From: an uncultured Alphaproteobacteria bacterium
GTDB lineage: Bacteria > Pseudomonadota > Alphaproteobacteria > Rs-D84
NCBI GenBank assembly: GCA_944392535.1
Contig: CALXWY010000004.1
Span: 1 to 64,000, forward strand
Direction: 5' to 3'
DNA length: 64,000 nt
The position numbers were made by a program, and so were the translations under genes. Below the pieces are notes generated by a model that was given only the letters and a program-made list of their open reading frames with translations, was not told where the DNA came from and made no database searches. Every line of letters begins with the position of its first letter. The stretch's first letter is position 1. This document shows, piece after piece, positions 1-6,386 of the stretch.

Positions 1-46
1 CGATGGTACTTTGGCTTAAGCCACGGAAGAGTAGGTCGTCGCCAGA
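1..46 (+). rRNA. rrf: 5S ribosomal RNA, 3' end (partial)
   Basis: The window opens inside a 5S rRNA. The bases match the typical 3' third of bacterial 5S: CGATGGTA, a short hairpin, then GAGTAGGTCGTCGCCAGA. The 5' part lies before the window, so this is the end of an rRNA operon. The exact 3' end is approximate. A hairpin TTACAC/GTGTAA (61-86) and a terminator follow. Confidence 0.85.
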
Positions 47-108
47 ATAAATCCAGTTTATTACACGAAGTTTTAACAAAGTGTAATTCCGATGTAAAAA
101 CCGAATTT

Positions 109-136
109 AACCGCCCACGTGGCGGTTTTCTTTTTG
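109..136 (+). terminator. Rho-independent terminator of the rRNA operon
   Basis: Stem AACCGCC (109-115) and GGCGGTT (121-127) with loop CACGT, followed by a T-rich tract. It lies about 60 nt after the 5S 3' end, where an rRNA operon terminator is expected. The T-tract runs straight into the promoter of the next gene. Confidence 0.85.
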
Positions 137-146
137 TAATTTTTTG

Positions 147-155
147 TGGTATAAT
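147..155 (+). promoter_or_regulatory. Extended -10 promoter for a leaderless gene
   Basis: TGG followed by a perfect TATAAT (150-155). Exactly 8 nt separate the -10 from the ATG at 164, so transcription should begin at or within 2 nt of the start codon. There is no good -35 and no Shine-Dalgarno sequence. Confidence 0.6.
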
Positions 156-163
156 TTATTATT

Positions 164-733
164 ATGACGCAAGACGATAAAATACAATCTTTGCTGGATA
201 AAATGCACACGATGTTCAACGGCGCGGTTGGGCCAAACAATCGCGCGGAATATATGCGGCAACATAATGTTAGCGGAATAGATTGGCATTTTTCTTTATC
301 TGCCGATGATATTATAAATCAAAAGATTCCGCGTATGGTTGCCGGGTGCACGGGTATTGCAAAAGTTTTCTGTAAATACGCCACAGATGCTGGATTGGAT
401 TGTGTGGTCTTGACCACGGCGCGTATAGAAAATTTGGATGGCGCGGCGCAAGACATCAAAGAAGGCAAAAAAGAACGCATAATCAATGGCCATCAAATTA
501 TTGCTGTGCATGATGCAGGGGGGCGGTTGCGTGCCTTTGACCCAGGACAGAAAGAATTGAAATACATTAAACCAGAAATCAAAGTTGGTAATATAATAAA
601 GTTTCGATTTGATGGTGTGGTTGTGCCGCATCTGATTACCGCTATTTTAACCCCGACCGAATATAACAAAATTGATACATATAAAAAACTGCGTGATGTA
701 TATGTAAATGGCGTGGATAATAAAAAAGCGTGA
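164..733 (+). CDS. Transglutaminase-like superfamily protein
   Basis: A 189-residue protein with the three landmarks of the transglutaminase/papain-like fold in the right order: Cys62 in GCTGIAKVF at the start of a helix, His110 in NGHQIIAV, and Asp126 in FDPG. Bacterial members of this fold are cysteine peptidases or related hydrolases; the substrate cannot be told here. There is no signal peptide, so it is probably cytoplasmic. The ATG lies 8 nt after an extended -10 box without a Shine-Dalgarno sequence, which suggests a leaderless mRNA. Its stop codon overlaps the GTG of the DUF3781 gene (GTGA), so the two are probably translated together. The superfamily call rests on motifs only. Confidence 0.6.
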   Translation: MTQDDKIQSLLDKMHTMFNGAVGPNNRAEYMRQHNVSGIDWHFSLSADDIINQKIPRMVAGCTGIAKVFCKYATDAGLDCVVLTTARIENLDGAAQDIKEGKKERIINGHQIIAVHDAGGRLRAFDPGQKELKYIKPEIKVGNIIKFRFDGVVVPHLITAILTPTEYNKIDTYKKLRDVYVNGVDNKKA

Positions 734-1008
734 CTTTGCGCGGTATCAGATTTCTTTGTATTTTGGGAAGGATGAAAAATTCTGTACAATCTTTACACGC
801 GGCGGGATTGGGGGCGTTACGCATAAAGCGTAATTTGAATCTGGAAACAGATGATGTTGTTGCGGGGCCTCGTGCGGTGGTGGCGGCCACATTGCCAGAT
901 TCTGTTATTCGGCGCGGCAAGAATTATTATATATATGGGTCTGATTTTGTTCTGACCACAAATACCCACAGCAATACCGTTATAACCGCACATAAATTAA
1001 AGAAATAG
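730..1008 (+). CDS. DUF3781 domain protein
   Basis: A 92-residue protein resembling DUF3781 through LHAAGLGALRIKRNL near the N-terminus, RRGKNYYIYG in the middle, and THSNTVITAHK at the end. The function of this family is unknown; as I recall, most members are in Firmicutes of gut origin. The GTG at 730 overlaps the upstream stop codon and would allow coupled translation. An ATG at 772 is closer to the usual family start, but the GGGAAGG before it abuts the codon, too close for an ideal Shine-Dalgarno. The true start is undecided. Confidence 0.6.
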   Translation: MTLRGIRFLCILGRMKNSVQSLHAAGLGALRIKRNLNLETDDVVAGPRAVVAATLPDSVIRRGKNYYIYGSDFVLTTNTHSNTVITAHKLKK

Positions 1009-1023
1009 GTTGACAATCTTTTA

Positions 1024-1051
1024 TTGCAATATTTTATTTATTTGCTATTCT
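1024..1051 (+). promoter_or_regulatory. Promoter for the hypothetical gene at 1077
   Basis: TTGCAA (1024-1029), 16-nt spacer, then TGC-TATTCT (-10 at 1046-1051). An ATG at 1059 lies 7 nt downstream and would be nearly leaderless. A second ATG at 1077 has a GGGGG Shine-Dalgarno at 1064-1068. A TTGACA at 1010-1015 has no good matching -10. Confidence 0.45.
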
Positions 1052-1076
1052 GTGCGAAATGAATGGGGGCTGTGAT

Positions 1077-1442
1077 ATGAAAATTTTTGCAAAATATTTT
1101 GATGAAAATGGTGAAGTTTATATGTTTCGACCGAAAGAAATGTATGATCGCGCCACAAATACATTTAAGCCAACTGGGGATAATACTTTTACTGTAGCGA
1201 TGGAAAAATTTTCGCCATTGGGCAATAGCCATATTTTGCAGCATACCGTATACGATTTTGAAGAAGCCGTTGATGAATATCGTGCGTACATTGATAAATT
1301 GCATGATCGTGTGCCTGCGCGTATGTGTGCGGCAAATCCGAACCATCGTTGCAAGTGCAGCCCGCAAAATTGCCCACAGGAATTTGGTGGGCCGGCATTT
1401 TGGCAGATGTTTCGCGAATCTTGTATGAAACGGTCAAGATAA
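1077..1442 (+). CDS. Hypothetical protein
   Basis: A 121-residue protein I do not recognise. The N-terminus is a beta-like stretch (MKIFAKYFDENGEVYMF), the middle is acidic and helical, and the C-terminal third has several Cys and His (CAAN, HRCKCS, NCPQ, ESC) that could bind a metal. I chose the ATG at 1077 because GGGGG stands 8 nt before it; the in-frame ATG at 1059 would add six residues and be almost leaderless. No signal peptide or membrane segment is visible. It is the first of three unrecognised same-strand genes. Confidence 0.55.
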   Translation: MKIFAKYFDENGEVYMFRPKEMYDRATNTFKPTGDNTFTVAMEKFSPLGNSHILQHTVYDFEEAVDEYRAYIDKLHDRVPARMCAANPNHRCKCSPQNCPQEFGGPAFWQMFRESCMKRSR

Positions 1443-1498
1443 ATATTGACAAATAATATTATTTGTATAAAATATTCCTGTTGATAAATGGGGTTATT

Positions 1499-2176
1499 AT
1501 GAATGGTGCTGATGTCCAGAAATCTTTGCGTCGTGGCATGCGTGATGCGCGTAACGCGGTTATCAAGGACGGAAAAATTTTTATAAATGATATAGTGATT
1601 ATGCCCGATAATCCGTTCTATACGAATGTTTCGTTGACGGTATCGGGTGCACGTATTAATTTATCAGATGATCCATTACTGTCTGTGGGGACATATCGCT
1701 TGATGCATCGTGTATATAAAATTGCCAATCGGCGTAATCGCATTCGGGCGGCTATCCAGCAGTTTTCAGATAAAATCACACATAACAAGTATCTGGACTG
1801 TTTATCTGATGATGACATTTGTTCTTGGTTTGCGTTGGAACGTATTCGTCGTGGGCTGCATAACCCGTTTAACATTGTTATAATAAAAGATAACCGCGCG
1901 GCGGACAAGCGTCGTTGTCAATCTGATGGTATTGTGATTACGCGCGTTGGGTATATGTTCAAGATATACTGTGGTAATGTTGCGTTATGTCACATACCCG
2001 CAGATGAAAAAGAACGGCGTTATATTCTGGAAATTGGTGAAAAAGTTATTTGTATTAATGATAAATCAGTGCCAAGATTATACGCACGTGCCGAAGATTT
2101 ATTTTTTGGCATATATTCGCAACACATATTGCCGCATATAAGTCGTTTGCAATGTAATAAACAACGGACAAAGTAA
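1499..2176 (+). CDS. Hypothetical protein
   Basis: A 225-residue basic protein with no family I recognise. The middle is rich in Arg and Lys (KIANRRNRIRAAI; LERIRRGL), and the rest alternates short beta-like and helical stretches. It has no signal peptide or membrane segment. The ATG at 1499 has GGGG a few bases upstream; an in-frame codon at 1463 sits inside the probable promoter (TTGACA at 1446-1451, TATAAA nearby) and is unlikely. The next gene follows after 17 nt, so they are probably cotranscribed. Confidence 0.55.
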   Translation: MNGADVQKSLRRGMRDARNAVIKDGKIFINDIVIMPDNPFYTNVSLTVSGARINLSDDPLLSVGTYRLMHRVYKIANRRNRIRAAIQQFSDKITHNKYLDCLSDDDICSWFALERIRRGLHNPFNIVIIKDNRAADKRRCQSDGIVITRVGYMFKIYCGNVALCHIPADEKERRYILEIGEKVICINDKSVPRLYARAEDLFFGIYSQHILPHISRLQCNKQRTK

Positions 2177-2193
2177 TAAAAGGGTATGAAAAT

Positions 2194-2652
2194 ATGAATG
2201 AAAATAAAGTGATTACAGTTAATGATTCTGGGGTATATTCTAATGATGCACGTGGCAACAAGTACTATCGTGGATATCCGCAAACTAATTTGAATATGGC
2301 GCGTTTTTATTTTGCCCAGGCAAAAAATTTCTGGGCGCATCAAACATTAAATGGGCGGCCATTGGTACTGCGCGAAGTTCAATTACAAACCGCGGCGAAC
2401 AGTTCTGTTCCGTATAATATGTCATATCAAAAACGCGCCACCCCGACCGAGGCCCCTGGCATAAAAGTTAATCGTGTTGCATGGTACAATGTAAAATTTG
2501 ACTGTGGTGAAACAGGATGGATTTGTAACAGATTATATTTGTCTGTGGCCGATGCGTGCACTAATTTGGCGGTTGATACACTGTACCAGTTGTATATGGA
2601 TAAAAAGGTCGTGTCTTGCATCCGTAATGTTATGGAAAACACGCGAATCTAA
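2194..2652 (+). CDS. Hypothetical protein
   Basis: A 152-residue protein, unrecognised. It has aromatic-rich stretches (KYYRGYPQTN; RFYFAQAKNFWAHQ) and four Cys in the second half (FDCGETGWICN, DACTN, VSCIRN). No signal peptide or membrane helix is visible. It is the last gene of the 1077-2652 group and is followed directly by a clear terminator. Confidence 0.55.
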   Translation: MNENKVITVNDSGVYSNDARGNKYYRGYPQTNLNMARFYFAQAKNFWAHQTLNGRPLVLREVQLQTAANSSVPYNMSYQKRATPTEAPGIKVNRVAWYNVKFDCGETGWICNRLYLSVADACTNLAVDTLYQLYMDKKVVSCIRNVMENTRI

Positions 2653-2671
2653 ATGATGGTTGATTTGTACG

Positions 2672-2703
2672 AAAAATCCGCACGTAAATGCGGATTTTTA
2701 TTT
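2672..2703 (+). terminator. Rho-independent terminator
   Basis: Stem AAAATCCGCA / TGCGGATTTT with a short loop and a following T-rich tract ends the group of three hypothetical genes. Confidence 0.85.
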
Positions 2704-2739
2704 TGTATCTACTATCACGATTGGGCACGATTAATATAC

Positions 2740-3252
2740 CTATAATCCGAAAGATTCGTTTGCACACAGACCGATTAAAAAAGCAACAATTGACACACCT
2801 GTGCATACCCCCAGCATTTCCAGAAAGTTTCGCATATATGGTTGTCGTCGCGTGCGCCCCAGGTAATAATTAAATCCAAAAATCTCGGCCACGGCAATCA
2901 CAAACATTGCCGCTATTTCCGCAACGCGATTTTCAAACATAAAAAACGGTACGATTAACATTGCACAGGTTGCCATATATGCGCCACCGGTGTAAAGTGC
3001 GTATTTGAATGCGTGTCCACCATCGTTGTCGCCCGCCCGCGTTGCCAGGTAATTTGACGCGCCCATGGACAGACTGGCCGTGATGGACGCAATAATCGCG
3101 GTCAGGATAATTACATATCTGTCGGCCATTGCGACGGCCAATCCAACAATCAGCCCAGTCAGTGATACCAACGCATCATGCATGCCCAATACAATTGCAC
3201 CGGCAGAACGAAAATTATTTTTATGTTCCATGCGCCCCAGTATATCACCCAT
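2740..3252 (-). CDS. VIT/CCC1-family membrane protein (predicted iron/manganese transporter)
   Basis: A 170-residue protein with five predicted membrane helices and the VIT1/CCC1 signatures: VLGMHDALVSLTGLIVGLA in helix 1, where the family has G-x-D-G-L-V-S, and SMGASNYLATRA after helix 2. The family moves Fe(II) or Mn(II) across membranes, in bacteria usually out of the cytosol. The cytoplasmic metal-binding insert of the longer eukaryotic proteins is absent. The open frame extends upstream to 3402, but the ATG at 3252 (MGDILGR) has GGGGCGG just before it and gives a normal length; an ATG at 3231 is also possible. It points away from the restriction gene at 3532. Confidence 0.7.
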   Translation of the reverse strand: MGDILGRMEHKNNFRSAGAIVLGMHDALVSLTGLIVGLAVAMADRYVIILTAIIASITASLSMGASNYLATRAGDNDGGHAFKYALYTGGAYMATCAMLIVPFFMFENRVAEIAAMFVIAVAEIFGFNYYLGRTRRQPYMRNFLEMLGVCTGVSIVAFLIGLCANESFGL

Positions 3253-3395
3253 GCATCCGCCCCGCACCAGGCATGGATTCTTAAAAATTCTTTTGCAAGA
3301 TAAAACGAAGTATGATAGCATATCACACGTCGGTATGAATATGTATCGATGGGCTTGAACACCCAAAATTCGTTGCGTCCAAGTGATGACGAAAA

Positions 3396-3510
3396 ACTCC
3401 AACTGTTTGGTTGGAGTGTGTGGAATATATTGAATAACACACGCTATTTTTCAACGAATATAGTGTTCAAACTCCAACCACCTGAAATATAAAAATCGGT
3501 GGTTTTTTAT
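3396..3510 (+). promoter_or_regulatory. Attenuator-like leader before the GmrSD gene
   Basis: Three mutually exclusive pairings can be read. ACTCCAAC (3396-3403) pairs with GTTGGAGT (3410-3417). The second arm, extended to 3408-3417, can instead pair over 10 bp with 3471-3480. The latter overlaps the left arm of a terminator hairpin AACCACC (3476-3482) / GGTGGTT (3498-3504), which is followed by a T-rich tract. A further hairpin GTGTGT/ACACAC lies between. This is the classic anti-antiterminator, antiterminator, terminator layout. The Shine-Dalgarno AGGAG (3521-3525) and ATG (3532) follow. Function is inferred from pairing only. Confidence 0.5.
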
Positions 3511-3531
3511 TAAAAATAACAGGAGTTTTCA

Positions 3532-5655
3532 ATGCGCGCACAATCAAAAAAAATCACCGAGTTTATGCACGGCAAAGATAAACGGTTTATGATACCGGTT
3601 TATCAAAGAAATTATAATTGGAAAAAGAAAGAACAATGTCAGACATTATGGGGTGATTTGGAATATATAATAAAACAAGGAAATAACAAGCCACACTTTT
3701 TTGGTTCTATTGTCAGTGTTCGTGATAAAAATACTGATGATTTGATTGTCATAGACGGTCAACAAAGATTGACAACGGTTTCATTATTATTATTGGCCAT
3801 AGGCAATAAGGCAAAAGAATTTAATGATGTTATTCAAAAGAATAAAGATGCTGATAATTCATACAACATTCCGCCAGTTGACGAGATAATGAGCCTGTGT
3901 TTGGATTACAAGAATAAAAACAAAATTAAATTAAAACTTATTCGCGGTGATATGGAAGCATATCAGTCCTTGATAGATGGTTCAAACACAAGCAAATATG
4001 ACAAGAATAACATAATTATCAACTATAATTTTTTCAAATCACAATTAACACAAAAAAATATTGGCGATATATATAAGGCAGTTCAGCAGTTAGAGATTGT
4101 TGATATTGGCTTGGGCGATAATGATGACAACCCCCAGTTAGTATTTGAATCACTGAACTCCAAGGGGTTGGATTTAAGTGATGCCGATAAAATAAGAAAT
4201 TTTATTTTAATAGGCTTGGATTATGAAGAACAAGAAAGATTGTATTCGCGTTATTGGGAACCAATAGAAGAAAACGCAGGCACCAGTTCTAATGATACAA
4301 CTACTTATATTTGGAATTTTTTGGCGTGCAAAACCAACAAAAAAAGTGCGTTGCCAGATGTATATAAAAGTTTCAAGGAATATAAACGACCAACCGATAA
4401 ACCAGAAGATATATTAAAAGAACTGTATGATTATTCAGAAATTTATTTTCAAATAAAAACCAAACAGACAGATAATAAAGAGATAAATGACAAACTTACA
4501 GATTTGTTGGACGAACTGCAGAAAACCACTGTAATTCCATTATTGTTGGATGTGCTTATGAAATATTCGCATCAAAAATTAGGCGTGCAAGATGTCCTGG
4601 AAATAATGAAAGTTATAGAGAGTTATTCTGTACGCAGAAGTATTTGCAGATTAAAAACAGCTAGCTCGGACAAATTTTTTCTGATGAATAAAAAAATAGA
4701 TTCTATCTTGAAATCAGATTGTAATGCATCGTATGCAGATGTATTTAAATTCTTGATATATTCAGCCGAATTACCATTCAGATTCCCAGACGATGGCGAA
4801 TTCATAGAAGCACTGCGTGGAAATGACGTTTATTCAAATGATAAAAAGACGTGTAAGTATGTTTTGTTAAAAATAGAAAAATCTTATAACCAGAAAGAAG
4901 TTGTTGAATCAATTGGGCTAAATTTGGAACATGTTATGCCCCAAGCACTAACGGATGCATGGCGGCGTGATTTAGGAGAAAATTGGGAAAATATACACAA
5001 GACATATTTGAATACAATAGGAAATTTGACACTTACGGGGTATAATTCAGAATACAGTAATCGTTCATTTCAGCAAAAAAAACTTATGAAAAACGGATTC
5101 AATGATTCTGCTTTATACCTGAATCATTATATGCGCGATATAGATACATGGACAGAGCACGAAATCATTGAACGCGGTAATAAATTATCCGCAGATATTT
5201 TGCAACTTTGGCCTGTATATAAACCAATGCATTCATACGCAAATGCGCGCGATATTGAAACGGTGGCACTTGATAATGATTCTTTGAAAGAAATTATTAC
5301 AAATCGCAAACCACAAAGTTTTAATTTTTCACTATTGGATACAGATATAGAGGTAAAATCTTGGAAAGATTTATATGCCAGGGTTATAGAAACCTTATAT
5401 GCAAATGACCAATACAAGGTAAAAATGCGTAAAGCATTTGCACATGGAAATGATGGAAGGTTCAAAGATATTGTGTCCAAGAAAGAAGAAAACATCGGTC
5501 AGCATGGCGAACGATTTTGGGAACAATTATTGTATCCCTATGAAAATATATATTTTCGTGTAAACAAATCGGCGGATTCTTTGCTCGGGGCCATTAAAAT
5601 TTGGTTTGATTATCTGGGAATAGATGAAAGCGATTTGAGTATAAATTTGAAATAA
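3532..5655 (+). CDS. GmrSD-type modification-dependent restriction endonuclease (DUF262 + DUF1524)
   Basis: A 707-residue single-chain protein. The N-terminal DUF262 (ParB/sulfiredoxin-like NTPase) domain shows IPVYQRNYNW (21-30), DGQQR (75-79) and a later FESLNSKGLDLSDADKIRNF. The DUF1524 HNH-type nuclease domain shows LEHVMPQAL with His467, then GNLTLTGYNSEYSN. Together these define GmrS and GmrD fused in one chain, which in type IV restriction cuts glucosylated hydroxymethylcytosine phage DNA. A further C-terminal domain of about 130 residues is not recognised. The gene is clearly richer in A and T than its neighbours, as expected for an acquired defence gene. No partner methylase or other defence gene lies beside it. 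AGGAG precedes the ATG. Confidence 0.85.
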   Translation: MRAQSKKITEFMHGKDKRFMIPVYQRNYNWKKKEQCQTLWGDLEYIIKQGNNKPHFFGSIVSVRDKNTDDLIVIDGQQRLTTVSLLLLAIGNKAKEFNDVIQKNKDADNSYNIPPVDEIMSLCLDYKNKNKIKLKLIRGDMEAYQSLIDGSNTSKYDKNNIIINYNFFKSQLTQKNIGDIYKAVQQLEIVDIGLGDNDDNPQLVFESLNSKGLDLSDADKIRNFILIGLDYEEQERLYSRYWEPIEENAGTSSNDTTTYIWNFLACKTNKKSALPDVYKSFKEYKRPTDKPEDILKELYDYSEIYFQIKTKQTDNKEINDKLTDLLDELQKTTVIPLLLDVLMKYSHQKLGVQDVLEIMKVIESYSVRRSICRLKTASSDKFFLMNKKIDSILKSDCNASYADVFKFLIYSAELPFRFPDDGEFIEALRGNDVYSNDKKTCKYVLLKIEKSYNQKEVVESIGLNLEHVMPQALTDAWRRDLGENWENIHKTYLNTIGNLTLTGYNSEYSNRSFQQKKLMKNGFNDSALYLNHYMRDIDTWTEHEIIERGNKLSADILQLWPVYKPMHSYANARDIETVALDNDSLKEIITNRKPQSFNFSLLDTDIEVKSWKDLYARVIETLYANDQYKVKMRKAFAHGNDGRFKDIVSKKEENIGQHGERFWEQLLYPYENIYFRVNKSADSLLGAIKIWFDYLGIDESDLSINLK

Positions 5656-5656
5656 A

Positions 5657-5686
5657 AAAACCGCCATTTTGGCGGTTGTTTTTTAT
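5657..5686 (+). terminator. Bidirectional terminator between GmrSD and tsaC
   Basis: Stem AACCGCC (5659-5665) and GGCGGTT (5671-5677), loop ATTTT, with A-run before and T-run after. It can serve the convergent genes on both strands. Confidence 0.85.
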
Positions 5687-6252
5687 TCAATCACCACGCT
5701 ACCGGTGCGGACGATGTTTATATCGTCGCCGTCCAGAACAGCCACTGTGCTGGGGGCGCCACCCATCGGTTCAAACGCGTTATCAATTACGATTATGTTT
5801 GGAAATGTTTTTCGTATCTCGTCGGCGGATTGTAATGTCGGCTGACCTGATATGTTGGCGGATGTTGTTGCCAAACAATGCCCGTCAATCACGCCGCATA
5901 ATTCCATAAATGGCATGTAATTCGGCACGCGCACCCCACCAAACACCATGGAATCAGTCCCCGCCACCGGCACACCAATGGTCAGTGCGCCCGGCCAATA
6001 TTTTTGTGCCAATTCAAACGCACGCGCGGGATAATTCGCCATGTATGGTTTAATGTGTTCAAAACGGTCCGACATAATGATTAAATGCTTGTTCGCCGGT
6101 CGCCGTTTAATTTCAAACAGCGCATCCGCGCCCGCGCGTGTTGGTAATGCCCCCAGTCCCCATACGGTATCAGTTGGGAATGCAATTACACCGCCGGTTT
6201 TCAGATGATTATTTAATTCGGCAACAAATGCCAAGTCTTTCAAATTTGTCAT
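5683..6252 (-). CDS. tsaC: Threonylcarbamoyl-AMP synthase (TsaC/YrdC/Sua5 family)
   Basis: A 189-residue YrdC-domain protein. It makes threonylcarbamoyl-AMP from threonine, bicarbonate and ATP, the first step of t6A37 modification on ANN-decoding tRNAs. Family motifs present are FPTDTVWGLG, the KRRPANKHL substrate loop, TTSANISGQPT and PSTV. It is the short TsaC form, without the extra Sua5 domain. The ATG at 6252 has GGTGAG close upstream; a TTG at 6261 would add three residues. It shares a bidirectional terminator with the restriction gene. Confidence 0.9.
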   Translation of the reverse strand: MTNLKDLAFVAELNNHLKTGGVIAFPTDTVWGLGALPTRAGADALFEIKRRPANKHLIIMSDRFEHIKPYMANYPARAFELAQKYWPGALTIGVPVAGTDSMVFGGVRVPNYMPFMELCGVIDGHCLATTSANISGQPTLQSADEIRKTFPNIIVIDNAFEPMGGAPSTVAVLDGDDINIVRTGSVVIE

Positions 6253-6386
6253 ACTCACCAAAATACCCGCGAAATTCGCATTTGTAAAGTTAAAAAATCC
6301 AAAATATGGTGCTTTTTTTCTTGCATTTATGCGTTATTTTCCGCAAAATCGCTGGGCGTTTTAATTTTAAGCAAGGAGAAACCATA

